A DNA stretch of 64,000 nucleotides from Siphonodentalium dalli. Its lineage: Eukaryota; Mollusca; Scaphopoda; Gadilida; Siphonodentaliidae. Under the pieces are notes generated by a model, which did no database searches, had not been told where the DNA came from, and worked only from the letters and a program-made list of their open reading frames with translations. Numbering within the stretch: the first letter of the stretch is position 1; each line of letters begins with the position of its first letter. Both the position numbers and the translations under genes were made by a program. The DNA lies in NCBI GenBank assembly GCA_032622095.1, contig CP136065.1:94931343-94995342 (forward strand), in the 5' to 3' direction. Shown piece after piece: positions 13,601-24,510 of the stretch.

Positions 13601-13610
13601 GGGAAACTGA
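3575..13610 (+). CDS. Trypsin-fold serine protease homologue (catalytically dead), six exons, 5-prime part missing
   Basis: Six exons joined by GT-AG introns in consistent phase give a complete chymotrypsin-family (S1/PA clan) domain: 3575-3693, 6617-6705, 8122-8390, 10173-10321, 12480-12537 and 13507-13610 (stop TGA). Seen in order: a propeptide Cys (AKCGVP), activation site GQR/IVGG, C42 (LTCAG), TAANC where the catalytic His57 should be, DDDLAIV with Asp102 intact, C122 and C136, [17 protein letters not shown] where GDSGGP is expected, and SWGYDC then PGIYTNV near the end. His57 is Asn and Ser195 is Gly. Asp189, Gly193, Gly216 and Gly226 remain, as do ten cysteines that fit the five usual disulfides, including the chymotrypsin-type C1-C122 bond. 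There is no stop or frameshift. It is probably secreted, but the signal peptide exon lies upstream and was not found; the first exon starts one base into a codon. Known non-catalytic S1 homologues act as cofactors, binders or regulators in immunity and digestion; the role here is unknown. An AATAAA sits about 100 bp past the stop. Confidence 0.9.
3838..3975. repeat. Hairpin repeat, copy 1 (SPH intron)
   Basis: GGGAAATGTTTAGATAATAT followed by AGTTCAACAAACG is mirrored by CGTTTGTTGAACTTGTTGTC, then a flank that also recurs (AAGGAACTACTC). The same fold-back unit recurs near 9356-9430 and 46770-46880. It has no coding potential. Confidence 0.65.
4593..4623. repeat. (TA)n microsatellite
   Basis: About 15 uninterrupted TA dinucleotides in the intron between the first two recognised SPH exons. 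Confidence 0.95.
4866..5160 (-). mobile_element. LINE reverse transcriptase relic (YLGHIL block)
   Basis: The minus-strand frame has [20 protein letters not shown], then [20 protein letters not shown] and a CYS/basic stretch. This is the region that follows the catalytic block in many invertebrate LINE polymerases. It lies on the wrong side of the fragment at 3180-3510 to be colinear with it, so it is a separate insertion or a rearranged piece. It is intronic in the SPH gene. Confidence 0.75.
5949..6074. repeat. (CA)n/(CT)n compound microsatellite
   Basis: About 125 bp of CA runs interspersed with CCCTC and CT runs. An antisense frame rich in Val, Cys, Arg and Glu is an artefact of the repeat. 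Confidence 0.95.
6194..6270. repeat. Triplicated 24-bp tandem repeat
   Basis: The unit TTTAAATACGAGTAAGGTA with its ATATCA ending is repeated three times. The same core occurs inverted near 5403-5420 next to AACTGAGCGAAAAATA, which also recurs beside this array, so the two sites are copies of one intronic repeat in opposite orientation. Confidence 0.8.
6617..6705 (+). CDS. SPH exon: His57 region, His replaced by Asn
   Basis: The acceptor is TATAG at 6612-6616 and the donor is GGTAAGT at 6706. The 89-nt exon reads [15 protein letters not shown], then IVTAANCVE, and ends in phase 2. The codon at 6692-6694 is AAC (Asn) where active S1 proteases have His. CAC to AAC is one base change. The C42 and C58 pair is intact, as is the rest of the TAAxC motif, so the alignment is not in doubt. 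Confidence 0.9.
7114..7246. repeat. Snap-back hairpin of 133 bp in SPH intron
   Basis: The left arm 7114-7157 (GTGTTATATACACAATGTGT onward to TCGCGAC) is the near-perfect inverse of 7203-7246. A GC-richer loop of about 45 bp separates them. It is probably a small fold-back element. Confidence 0.8.
8122..8390 (+). CDS. SPH exon: Asp102 region through GWG
   Basis: The acceptor is TTACAG ending at 8121 and the donor is GTATGT at 8391. Entry is phase 2 (GG from the previous exon plus A) and exit is phase 1. The exon encodes the central barrel: [34 protein letters not shown] with Asp102 codon GAC at 8261-8263, C122 in MPGCLPG, and [10 protein letters not shown]. An upstream in-frame ATG at 8087 lies in the intron and is not the gene start. 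A 130-codon antisense open frame over this exon is a shadow. Confidence 0.92.
9000..9290 (-). mobile_element. Divergent copy of the TTAA element nested at 31201-32157
   Basis: Reverse-complemented, this stretch aligns with about 31415-31700: shared blocks include GCTTCATTTGTATCA, GTTGAGTTA, AGCCCAATGAAA and AGGCCACAGT, plus the GGTACCAAGAACTGC-type block at one end. It sits in the SPH intron between the 8390 and 10173 splice sites. Its own ends were not resolved. Confidence 0.6.
9356..9430. repeat. Hairpin repeat, copy 2 (SPH intron)
   Basis: GGGGAAATGTTCAGATGAAT then CGTTTGTTGGACTTATTATC and AAATATTTCCC form the same fold-back unit as at 3838-3975. Confidence 0.6.
10173..10321 (+). CDS. SPH exon: second barrel to DSCN
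   Basis: The acceptor is CATTCAG ending at 10172 and the donor is GTGAGT at 10322. The exon completes the split Ser codon and reads [41 protein letters not shown], ending in phase 0. C168 and C182 and the trypsin-type S1-pocket Asp189 (in KDSC) are present. The break after Asn192, just before the GDSGG loop, is an intron position seen in many animal trypsin genes. Confidence 0.9.
10500..10915 (+). repeat. Dispersed repeat with relic open frame, copy 1
   Basis: The DNA matches the reverse complement of 55262-55570. The shared frame reads EHLPG, then [20 protein letters not shown] here and LSFDGGFLDSNQIFFTPRSQ at the other copy. I do not recognise the protein. This copy ends at TAA after VTWER and lies inside an SPH intron, so it is a repeat and not an exon of that gene. 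Confidence 0.55.
11786..12281. mobile_element. TTAA-flanked MITE (family 2), copy 1, 496 bp
   Basis: The ends are TTAA-AGGTACG and CGTGCCT-TTAA. The body is nearly identical to 57792-58293 and is matched in reverse by about 23575-24056. The interior has repeated ATAAAGAGCGTT blocks and no coding frame. It is inserted in the SPH intron that precedes the GDGGAP exon. Confidence 0.8.
12398..12430. repeat. (GTC/GTT)n trinucleotide microsatellite
   Basis: A short run of GTC then GTT triplets about 50 bp before the SPH exon at 12480. An antisense poly-Gln frame over it is an artefact. Confidence 0.9.
12480..12537 (+). CDS. SPH exon: GDSGGP loop changed to GDGGAP
   Basis: The acceptor is ATTTCAG ending at 12479 and the donor is GTGAGT at 12538. 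This 58-nt exon reads [19 protein letters not shown] plus one base. The codon at 12486-12488 is GGC (Gly) where the catalytic Ser is expected; AGC to GGC is one base change. The residue after the next Gly is Ala instead of Gly. Asp194 and C201 remain. It is too short to appear in an ORF scan but is fixed by the flanking exons and phase. Confidence 0.88.
13507..13610 (+). CDS. SPH last exon and stop
   Basis: The acceptor is TTACAG ending at 13506. The exon completes the Gly codon and reads [20 protein letters not shown], then [14 protein letters not shown] and TGA at 13608-13610. It holds C220, Gly216 and Gly226 of the S1 pocket and the terminal helix ending in WI, as in active family members. 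Confidence 0.92.
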
Positions 13611-13711
13611 GGTCCACAGGTCTTCGACTGAAGGAGGAATTACAAGAGTGATATCATTGGCGGTGGCGAGTCGTTTCACTGTGGAACGTCAGAACACTAT
13701 GGAATTGATGA

Positions 13712-13717
13712 AATAAA
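13712..13717 (+). promoter_or_regulatory. Candidate poly(A) signal of the SPH gene
   Basis: AATAAA lies 102 bp downstream of the SPH stop codon in the same orientation, a normal 3-prime UTR distance. The cleavage site cannot be placed from sequence alone. Confidence 0.5.
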
Positions 13718-15500
13718 CCAAACTACACGATATAGTTCTCTCCCTCGCTATGCTCCATCGAACACTACCACAGGTCCAGGGACGTTGGGGGGAATTTCCA
13801 GCTGCACCCTACCCCCTGAAACAGATCAAACTCACAAGTTTATTCTGATGGATCAGTAGTATTGTGGTCACTACCCAGGGAGAGGAACGGAATCCATGAT
13901 AAATTGTTTAGATCTGAACTTGAACATCTAGTGGTCTAACTCCAGGCAAATTCACAGCCCGATTTGTTTTTCTTAAATGTATTACCAGTTTCTGACTGGC
14001 CACGGGGATGTGACAGGACACACCGGGCCGACCATGATTCGGACCAGTGTGAGACAATATTGTAACCTGTAACTGAAAATTGTAAAATACTAACATCTTG
14101 ACTGACCCCAAGCTTCCAAGTGTTGGGAAGATTAAACCTGACACCCCTAAGGTTGAACCATTTCTAACTGATGGTCATTTCAGTCCGCAATTTTCACCAA
14201 AAGTAGGAAAATATGCAAATATTGGTATAAAAACAACAAATTCCCCACTAATAAATTATTGAAAAATCATATTACTAGAACAATTTCAACCTATCAGATA
14301 TGAAATTTTCAACTGTTGACAATTTAGACCAAAGTAGGCGGGGTAGTGGGGGTGGTGAGACAGTCCATGCACAAGTCGATTCCGTTCAAATTTGGAACGT
14401 TGTTTTATTCCTAATTAATGAGATCTAACTACCCTTGTCAGATTATACAAATTATAAAAGGCGCAGGGATGTCAACAAACAAGCTTATCTGTGTTGGGAA
14501 TTTGGAAAAATAAATGATAAAAGATAGCGCGCGAGTGAATATGAATGCAGATTAGTATAATATTTCCATCGCCTACTGCATGGCAATTAGGGGATAAACA
14601 TGATGTGTGGTGTGATTTTGGGACGTTTATCTGGGTTTTAAGATGGAAAATGCAGTTTTACAGGCGACGCGAGGATAATAATATAATATAATTCACACCG
14701 ACATTCTTACCATAGACATGAGAATCTGCCAAATAGTTGCTTTACTGGACATGATTGACAGTTTACAAACAATCCATATCACTTACTCCTAGAAATTGTA
14801 CTCCGCTCCATGAGGATATAGTTCAATATTTCGAATATAAATAAGCCGAGTAATCCAAAGGATTCCACGAAATCCATCGACTCGAATTCTGTGCCACACA
14901 AATTTGACATCGGATATGTATAAATTTATGATGTTAATAAATGCAAGTTTCGTGGCCAAGGTATGACACTATACTTACAGGCCATTGCCATCACATTGCA
15001 TCGATGCGAGTTGTCAAGGCATCGAACTTCATACATGTATCATAGCGAACGATAGTTCGCTGCTTCCGACGTCGTGGCCGCTGCAATTACGTCATCATTC
15101 CGACACCATGCGATTGGTTTCAAAAGACTTGTTTCAATTAAAATGGGTTGTCTGAATAATTGTCCCGAATCATTACGGAATCAAGTCGATGAACGATTCA
15201 ATCATATTTCAAATTTCCCACTGCTTACATTGTTGTCCCAAGGAACGAAGGTCACTTCCGGGATAACCGCGTAAAGATTCAGATGTTTATTTTACAGCTC
15301 CACCTGGGCAACCAACCAATCGGCGCCGTGGAAATTGGATTTACCTGTCAGCGAGAGATATGTTTATTCCTCCAAATATGGAGACCATTATGGTACAATA
15401 TATATATATATACAAAAGTAAACTGGAGACATATATACAGAATACAATTTTAACTTGAGAAGGCTCATTTGAAGTCGATAATGAAGTATAACGTAGATAA
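13718..15500. other. Intergenic DNA downstream of the SPH gene
   Basis: No gene recognised. Two small points: a stretch TAATATTTCCATCGCCTACT at about 14560 recurs at about 17702, on the other side of the LINE relic; and 15395-15415 is a TA run. The open frames here are short and unconvincing. Confidence 0.6.
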
Positions 15501-15546
15501 GGATCTCCATCAAAGTGTGTACGTGCGGACATGCCGATATAGTTCT

Positions 15547-17652
15547 CTATGTGAAAATCAAAATATCAGGAGGTCGGATGACTTTCCAGTCACCACACTG
15601 AAGACCGAAGAATAGTTCATGTATCACTATAGATATATTGTGGGAATAAATACTGCAAGACAAGATGTCAAGGAGATCTATAAATATATATGTATTATTC
15701 AGACCGCGCATAGATCGCAAATCTGTACGAATAATTGCTTCTCGTCGCAGATGAGGTGAACTTCTGCACTTATGCATCCACCAAAGCAATAAGCTAAGAG
15801 GGTTTCTTCCGACATAGCTTCTAAGAAGTTGAACACTGATATTCCAAATCGATCAATTATGGAATACCAGAATGCGTTCCGTGTTGTCAGAGGGAATTCA
15901 GACGAGCATTCTCTATATACGTATGAAACAATTGATTCGAATACATTAATGTGCAGTGGTTACATATAGATGCATTATCATATGTCGTTCTGTTAAGAGT
16001 GCGTGCCATGATAACACAGTTAGCGAAAAAGGCTGGTTCGTCTCGACATTTAGCCCAAAGTTTCCAAATTGAAATTGGATCAGGTTTTACCTTAAAGAAG
16101 AATAGCATATCCCCTTGTGCATAAAACACTAGTTTCACGACAGTAGTGAGCAGTGTGGCGTTCCTTTATAGTCTTTTTCCAAATTGACATAGACGGAAAA
16201 GCTCCAGTAGTTGCGAAGTTTAAGAGGTGGTCACATACATGTAGGCCATATTTTTGGAGAACGCATGTAATTTCCGCTAGAAAGCCCGTGGGTGGACGGT
16301 CATATAGCAACTTCGCATGAAGATTGTACAAAAATATTTCTAAAGCTTGCTTATGACCACAAGGTAAGTTGATGAGCGATCCCAGAAACAAGAGTTTTCT
16401 CCTCTCCAATTCATACTGAATTGGCAAGACGCCAAGTAAGGAGAGCGAAAGAATTGTACCACTTCTCTGAGAGATAAGTTGCATGTTCTTAATGCACATA
16501 CGATATGCCCGTTATAAATGGAGGTAGTTCGTACTTGTAAGGCTCCACCACATCTCGCAACAATAGAGGTCTTTAGGAATGGCTACCTGATTAAACAGTT
16601 TAAGATTGGTTAGAGGAGTGAAATCTTTCGAAACAGGGGCGCGACAAGCGGCAAAGAAGCATTTTCGTAGCTTTGAGATGCGTGTTCGATGTTCGGTGTA
16701 TAAGAACTTCTGGAATCCTGGAGTATGCCCAGATGCGTGACCTGGAAGGATTCAGCTATTGCACTGGGTCCTAGTACAAACGACATATCTTCTACGGCCT
16801 TTGCTGGTTTGCGAGTGGTGTTGAAGATAACAACCTTACTTTTTTTTCGTGCGAAAACTGGAATATCCACTTCTTACTATAGTCATTACATTTATCAATA
16901 AGTTTTCGCAGACCGTGCTCTGTCAGTGATGTTATCGTGATGTCGTCTGCAGTGGTCGGACACGACCATGTCAGCGAGTTTATATGCAAACCATGCGGAG
17001 AGTAGGAAATGTCTTAAGAAGGTCATCAATAAAAATAAGGTACGGAGATAAAACTTCTCCTTGTCTCGTACCTTGTTCCATTTTGAGTGAATATGTTATG
17101 AGTCCTAATATATAATATATAGCTTTCCACATTTGAGTACATGTCAAAGAATAGTCGGAGCAAGTTACCTTTTATTCCAATCTCATGCAATTTATAAATT
17201 AAGCCATCGTGCCATACACAGTCAAATGCTTTTTTCGAGTCTAGAAAGGCTGTAAATAAGCGAGAACCATTCGATTTGGCATAGGCTATGCCTTCTTGAA
17301 GTTCTAAGGCAGTTACCGTGCAACCAATACCTTTCTGGAATCCATTTTGAAGCACATTCGAAAAATGCTTGAAGATGTGGCCCTGCTTAAGTCTTTGAAG
17401 AATTATATTCTCATAAATCTTATACACAATAGGAATAAATGTGATTGCCCGGTAACTTTCTGGGTTTTGAATAGGCTTCGGATCTCCTTTGTAGATTGGC
17501 AAAAGAAGACCTTTCTTCATTACAGATGGGATAGTCAAATATCTCAAATACCGAAATTTCGCCCCAAAAGAATAGTGCCATGCAGTTTTCTGGCAGTGTA
17601 TACGGTGTGCTCGGATGGAGCGCTGTATGTTTGGAAATAAACCTGAAGTCAC
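15547..17652 (-). mobile_element. LINE (non-LTR) reverse transcriptase pseudogene, about 2.1 kb
   Basis: Minus-strand RT motifs appear in the correct order across several frames. PSVMKKGLLLPIYKGDPKPI leads to YRAITFIPIVYKIYENIILQ, then LFTAFLDSKKAFDCVWHDGL. After a frameshift near 17080 comes RQGEVLSPYLIFIDDLLKTF, then ADDITITSLTEHGL (catalytic Asp-Asp), KSKVVIFNTTRK, HLGI, and a C-terminal LERRKLLFLGSLINLPCGHK region. A Cys/His-rich stretch near 15890-16140 is probably the terminal zinc-finger-like part. Frameshifts and stops make it a fossil. No 5-prime endonuclease domain was seen. Confidence 0.85.
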
Positions 17653-18404
17653 AGACAGTTCTCGAATCTTTGTTATAAAATGAATAACGCAATATTAATA
17701 TAATATTTCCATCGCCTACTGTATATATGCATGTCAATACTATATATAATTTTACCGCCTGGGAATTCCCACACACTAAATACAATGGTGGCAAAAGTGT
17801 TGGGGCAGGGTTTGAAGGGGGCAGATTTTGTCATTTTGCCACTAAAAAGGGGCATGTGTCGCATTCATTACACCTCCCAACATGTGGGCGAAGAGTCTGC
17901 ACCTTAGTGGTGGGCAGATATATATATATATTTATCCCACAGGGTTAAAATAAAGACAAACAATGGAATGCGGTTTTAGCTACCTGTTTAGCAAAACATA
18001 ATTACAGGAAGCCGATACATGAATAATAATAAAAACAATTAACAATTTTTGAGGCGCAATAACCGCCGCCATCAAAAACAAACCCCGAAAGGTGGGGGGG
18101 GGGGCAAAGACATCAACCATGTGTGCTCTCCAACAACCACGAAAAATGGGAGGGAGGGAGGGTTTTAAAAAATTGGTGACCGTCTTCTTCGATCGATAAG
18201 TTGGAAAGAAAGTTGACACCGACCGCGCCGCTCACCCCTACGTGTAAAAATATAGTTCTCCCCATTCCTGCTCAAGAGTTATCCCAATCGCTTCGTGGCC
18301 TAATTAACATTTTTCCCAAACTCTCGCGATTCATGATTATGTTGTCAATTTGTCCAAATACTTTGTCGCTTTATTTTATTTTGCTTACTTCTTTGGAATT
18401 CCAT

Positions 18405-18505
18405 GCGGTATGGCGTATTGGTAGCGTAGTGATCTATCGGTGAAATATTTCGCTACCGAACATGTTTGCGTTTCTAAAAGTTTCTGGTTTAAATCTCCGC
18501 ATCTG
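18405..18505 (+). mobile_element. Possible degenerate tRNA-like SINE head
   Basis: TGGCGTATTGGTAGCGTAGT resembles a Pol III A box, and GGTTTAAATCTCC about 60 bp on resembles a B box. No folded cloverleaf or tail could be shown, so this is tentative. Confidence 0.25.
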
Positions 18506-19920
18506 TTTAACCCTTTGGGATAAAATACGTCGCTCTTATACGACTATGTTATATCCGTGACCGGATTTTAACCAACAGAAGATCTGCAGATTTTAACCAC
18601 GCTTGAAAAAATGTCGGATGATAAATTAAACCTCGTCCATTTGTAAGTCATGAATTGTGTGAGTATAATATGAACTTGTCGTGTTTTGAGTTTACAATAA
18701 TTTGGTTCTTCGAAAACTATTGTGTGTGAAAGTGAAACGTACGCAGATTAAATGTGAAGATCGTTGACTCGAACGTTGGAAATTCACTTTCTGGAAATTC
18801 TGCTCAAATGATATCGACCAAAAATAAAAAACCCAGAAATATTTGCTAATAATTGATTCAGAAATCATATAGAATAATGATTCTTGCTTATTATTCGACT
18901 GTGTTTCCAAGTTGGCTTGGATGCTTTGATTTAGAATTTAGTGGAAGAAGAGATTCAAGAGTGAATTCAGTGAAGAGAAACAAATGAACCATGACAATGT
19001 CCAATGGGTGACTTTAGTCTTTAGTTGATTCAAAATGGAAAATGAATAGATGTGCCGAATTTCTCTAGACTATAATATCATTTCAAGGGGATTGACATGG
19101 AATGCAGTTGATATGTGTCGTAACTTGTGAGTCTGAGATGATTTCCGAAGATTGCCGGAGTCGCGAATCAAGTGCGCTTGTTGATTCATGACGCTGTGGT
19201 GTTAGTTCAAAGTGTGCATTGTGATGCTGATCATGTCGTATTCCCACTAATCTCAGCTACACGGATAAGAAACTTATGCAGCCACGATTAAACCTTTAGC
19301 GCTTCCGCGAAAAGAAATCTGTAAAATTGACGAAAAAAAGGACATAAATCGTTATTAAAACTCGATGTATGTTGAGTACCACCCCCAAATTAGCTGTACT
19401 TCATGAAACAACGTCTGTTTGACAATAGGGATATTTAGTTTGATGATAATAGTATATATTTCGGTGATTTAGGGGTTGGATTATTTGATGTTTTGATTTT
19501 TCATTGGACGGACGTTTCGGGTACCAAAAAATAAATTTCATTGACAACTTCGAATGATTTTCTATGCTCACTTGTTTAAAGTACGACGGAAATCTAAACT
19601 TTAACAAAAAATATGATGCTAGAATTCCAGATCAATTTTATAAAAAGTTTTGCTTTTGTGAGGATGATTTTTGACTTCCTATTTTCACTATCAGCCTTGA
19701 TACTTACCTTTATATATATATATATTTTTTTTTTGTGTGCCTAATACCTGTGCGATAACCCAGTAAATTGCTGCTCGAAGCCCGCACCATTTTCAATCAC
19801 CAAGTTTTCAATTGATAAATACCATACATGTATCTTCACCATCACGGGTACCTTACCTTTATTTTCAAGTTAATGTAACATAATCCGATCGATGGTCCCC
19901 GTAACATCCATTTACAACTA

Positions 19921-19965
19921 CAGCAACAACAACATCAACAACAACAACAGCAACAGCAACAGCAG
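19921..19965. repeat. (CAA/CAG)n microsatellite
   Basis: A run of CAA and CAG triplets with one ATC interruption; not in a credible coding frame. Confidence 0.9.
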
Positions 19966-20287
19966 ATTATCCTGAACGCAGTTTAACTCAATTGTAACGA
20001 TGATAACCGGGTGTATGTTTGTTAAATGACTTGTAATCGATATGCTATAATGAAATACAATGAGGGGACACCAGTTGACCGACCGCCATCCCAGTTCAAC
20101 AGTTCAAAATACCTTTCGGCAGTTCATCGGATGCAGTTCACAGATTCTCCCGAACGCAGTTAATTAAATTTATAGGTAGGCAATTTCATTGTATCATAGT
20201 TCCATCGATGCGACATTGTCTCAGTTGCAGGTCTCTTGGCTGAATATACCCAAGGACAATGAGTTGTGAAGTATTAGAGTAATACAT

Positions 20288-20394
20288 AGAAGATATCCAC
20301 ACTTTTTCAGTGGATATGGGTTTTATCAAATGAGTGATGACAAACATTGAAATTCAAATGTTTTGTCATCACACAGAAAAAGTGTGGATATTCT
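20288..20394. repeat. Imperfect hairpin, about 107 bp
   Basis: AGATATCCACACTTTTTC on the left is mirrored by GAAAAAGTGTGGATATTCT on the right. An inner stem GATGACAAACATT / AATGTTTTGTCATC forms around a short loop. Confidence 0.75.
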
Positions 20395-21469
20395 GTTTAT
20401 TATATACTTTAGTTACTTGCCTATGGCCCCCAATGAATGTCAATACATCAGAAATTTCAAGCTGATATCACTCACTAGTGGGATATGACTTATATCTCAC
20501 TGCTAAAACCTTATAATTCATGGGCAAGTATATAATAAATATAAATATGTGTATATAAAATAAATAAAAATGAAAAAAACATATTCATGACAAAATATAA
20601 CAAAACAATTTTTAAAGAAGGAAGTTCAACATAATTTTATGGAGATGTTCATTGGTCACATTGTTATGGGATGAGGCTAGGTTTCGCAGAATCGCGGGTA
20701 TGTGATAATTTGATAAAGGTATTTTGAAACGAAATTATTTTTACATGCATGCAATTTAATGTCACTGGTGTCATACTCAAGGTGTACGAGAACAGTGGTC
20801 CATTTCCGAAAGATAAAATAAAAATCACAACATGCACGAATTAAGATAGTTATGCCCTGTGAACAAGTTGCCGCAATGTAATGGCACTGTAGATGTAGAT
20901 GTTTATTTGTACAATAAATAAGAATTAATAACAAAGCATTGATATTCGAAATAATAGTATTGTACAGGAGCCGCATGACCTACTGGCCGTCTTTCTGCTA
21001 CCCCTGAATAAATAAGAAAATGTGATGGCGTATGTAGTTTCAGGTTTGATGGTTGGTGTTAATGTTAAATATACTATATTGATATTTTAATTGAAAATGG
21101 TATAAATTGTGAACTTAAGAGTAGATATCTTATATAATTTTGGAATTGATGGACAAGTTAGAAAACCAAATCGGAATAATATTGTGAGGTCGCGACGGCC
21201 CTATATAATATAGTTTTTGAATTCAACAGAGTGGACAGCGGAAACCAGGCGATCAGGTAGATTTTTATGACAACATAAAGTCGTACATTATTGGCCTTAC
21301 CATATATAATATTTCAATTTGATAATTCACGGACGCCGCCGTGCATGACACAGGGCTGTCTGGAAGGGCGGATGTTCAGGGTGATAACTCGAAGTTGTAA
21401 GTTGCTTGAGGCAAGTGATATGACGATTATCTATCGCAAATGTAGCATGATTTGAGTTTAATATTATAA

Positions 21470-23160
21470 TGTAGCCGAAGAATTAACTATTAGTTCAGTA
21501 GATAATAATTGTTTGAATACATAATGAAGCTTACAATTTTGTATTTTGGAGTTAACCGAATTCACACATTGGGAAAAGTACGTGTTGGTAGATTTTAATG
21601 TTCTCGGGGTTTTGCTTCTTATTTTATTCGCCTGTCTTGAATTTACACCGAGGGAGTAAGTGGACAATTTTTCAAACGATTTTGGGAGATTTATTTTAGT
21701 CCAGTTGTACATAAAGAGCACTGCGTGCATGTTATAGAGATCTTTGAACATTAGAATATTCTCTTGTTTGAAAAGGGGTTTGTGTGGCTTTTATATTTAG
21801 AGTTGCATAGAATACGAATAGCCATTTTGTTTGTAAAGTTGGCAGCACACTAGCATGACATGAATGCCCCCATACTGGGAGGCCATAAAGAAGATGGCTA
21901 TGGACTAAGGAGTTGTGTATTCTTTTGGTAAAATGTTTTTAACTCTTTGTTCAAACAATAGAGGGTGTGATTCAGCTTCCTTTGTATCATTGATATGTGT
22001 TTTTCAGACGTTAGGTTTTCATCCATGAAAATACCTAGGAATTTGATGAACTGTACTTGCATTTGATTCCCAACCCTAACTAATTCTACGCCATTCATTT
22101 TAAGTGTAAAGTTTCTTCACTTTTCTTTATTGCCTTTAGGGTGGATTAACATGAATTTACTTTTAGCTGTATTGATTGACAGTTTGTTACAACACCATTC
22201 AAATATGTGTTTTAATTCGGTAGTTGATGTTTTTTAAATTTGTTTTATCGTAGCCAGATGAATACAGGGTGGTATCATCAGCAAATGAAAGCAAATTCTT
22301 CTTTGTACATTGGGGCATATATCGTTTACATAGAGGAGAAAAATTGTCGGACCGAGAACAGACCCCTGGGGCACGCCACACATTATCCTTTTTAATGCGG
22401 AAGTATGGCCTTAACAGTTAACATATTGTGTTCTACCAGTCAGATAACATCTAACCCATTCTTTAGAAACTCCTCGAATTTCGTAATGTTCTAACGTTCC
22501 CAATAAAATTACATGACTGATTGTATCAAACGCTTTCGACAAGTCTATGAAAATAGCTAATGTAGAGTCCTTAGTTGGTTAATCGTTGTTTTTGCTACAT
22601 GATCTATAAGATGCATTAAGGGGTGTATAGTAGAGTGATTCTTGCGAAATCCATATTGGTTTTATATAGAATATCGTGTTTTTGAAGGAATGAAAATAGC
22701 CTAATCTGCATAAGTTTCTCTAATAACTTCGAAAAGACGGGTAAAATGCAAATGGTCCTATAATTTGTTATTTTACTAGGAGACTCGTTTTTATGGACTT
22801 GAATTACATTGGAAATGTTCAGCCTGTCGGGGAAGATTCCTAGTTTGAATGATAAATTGAATATGTGAAACAGTTCTCTTGAGGTTTCGGGGATGGACTG
22901 TTTCATTAGTTTCGATGTGAGATGATCGATGTTAGTGGTTCCCTTTCCTATGATGTTATCAGAGAGTTTCAGGATTCGTTGGCGTCAGTGGGAAATTACC
23001 AGTATTATAATGTGTTATGTAGTCTGAAAACTGTTTACCTGGGTTACAGGGGACGTCGTCATTAGTTTTTTGACAAATTTTCGCGAAATATTCATTAAAC
23101 GCCTACGCTATTTTACCTGGTTCCGAAATGACAGTGTTTCTCATGTGATACATTTGATGG
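21470..23160 (-). mobile_element. LINE reverse transcriptase pseudogene (CR1/L2/Jockey-like), about 1.7 kb
   Basis: Read on the minus strand, AFNEYFAKICQKTNDDVP (with an in-frame TAG just before it) is followed by LSFKLGIFPDRLNISNVIQV, NYRTICILPVFSKLLEKLM, CGVPQGSVLGPTIFLLYVND, and after a frameshift FADDTTLYSSGYDK. Then come FIKFLGIFMDENLTSEKHIS and a C-terminal stretch at 21464-21751. GVPQGSVLGP with FADDTTL is the usual signature of the CR1/L2/Jockey group. Several stops and frameshifts make it inactive. It differs from the RQGE-type LINE at 15547-17652. Confidence 0.88.
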
Positions 23161-23574
23161 CACTGTTGTTCGGAATGGTTATTTGTGACCAGACTGACCG
23201 ATTACATGCTGTAGATAAATGCGTTTTTTTTGTGTGAAATGGGAGGAGCGATAACACAATATAATAAGACCTCGATCGTAAAAATCGTTATAATATATAA
23301 GACCTCGATCGTAAAAACCTGCATTTAGAGTCCGTTCGGTGGATGGGTGTGTTATAAAATGAATTACATGTCAACTGCGGTTTTATCCCATGGTGTCGCC
23401 TTGGGTGTTATGTTGTCGAATGACAACAAGTGCGCATTATTTAAACAGTAAGTAAGAGTGCATTATTGGAAGGACAACTGTGCGTTAATTAAATAATGCG
23501 CACTTTTATAGGACGTGTCCAAAATAATGCACACTTGTGATTAGGACGATCATTTGACAAAATAGCGTCCGTTA

Positions 23575-24056
23575 CATACGTTGCAGAAATATTTATATTT
23601 GTTCAAATCGCCATCAACAGAAGGAACACCAAAATATATACAGTTCAGCTCATATGCCAAACATAATCAGCGCGTAAATAGTATATTATCGTCAAGACGT
23701 ACGATAGTGTACGTAAACAAGAGACTGTTCGTGTTACAGAAGTTCTATTGGTTAATCACACAAAATGATATAAACGCTCTTTAGTATTACCATATCAGGA
23801 AAACAGTAACAAATAACGCTCTTTATGTTTACCATATCCGGATATAAACAAAAGCCAGGAAACGTAACGTTTTTTTGCTTTTGTTTACACAATAAGGGGG
23901 GGGGGGGAATTGACAATAACATACTGTTTATGCCATATTTCTTATTGGCATAAGAACAGAGTCTGTATATATCTTACTATTCCTTCTGTTTATGGTGGCT
24001 TTTGACGGAGGTGAATATTTTAACAGCATACCCACCGCCAACACCGCCCGTATCTT
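23575..24056. mobile_element. MITE family 2, inverted copy
   Basis: Reverse complement of the elements at 11786 and 57792, more diverged: the blocks AAATAACGCTCTTTATG, ACAATAACATACTGTTTATG and the CCCACCGCCAA end near TTAA at about 24056 can be aligned. The far end was placed only roughly near 23575. Confidence 0.65.
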
Positions 24057-24510
24057 TAAGGGACGTCGATGGGGTAGAATTTAGGTGGGGTATTTACATG
24101 AAACCTTCACAGAATGAACAATCATATATATATAGAACTAAAGTTTATCATCATACAAATTATATATTAATTATTTATCACTCACTGTTTGGAAGGCATG
24201 TATTTGGAAATAATACAGCACATATAATTATATTAGAATTATTCTCATTGTTGGATTTCCAACCAGTAATCCAGTAATTAGTGAGACCAACAGTAGTATA
24301 TTTTCTTGCTTTTGGTAAACAATTTGGTCTGAAATGGCCATCGGTTGAACTTTTTCCAACCGTAGGGAAAGTTTGGAGTGTGAAAACTCAAGGCGGGGGG
24401 GGGGGGGTGCGCAAATGGAATTTTGCAAACTTGAGGGGGTGGTGTTGGAAATTGAAGGTTGACACCTCCCTCAACATTGACCCTACATGAATTAAATGGA
24501 GTTGTTTGTA

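Larger units (their letters stand above)
17653..21463. other. Intergenic DNA, no gene recognised
   Basis: AT-rich DNA with only short, unsupported frames. It contains G-rich runs near 18093, a TA run near 19710, a CAA/CAG microsatellite at 19921, a hairpin at 20288 and a possible SINE head at 18405. Confidence 0.6.
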
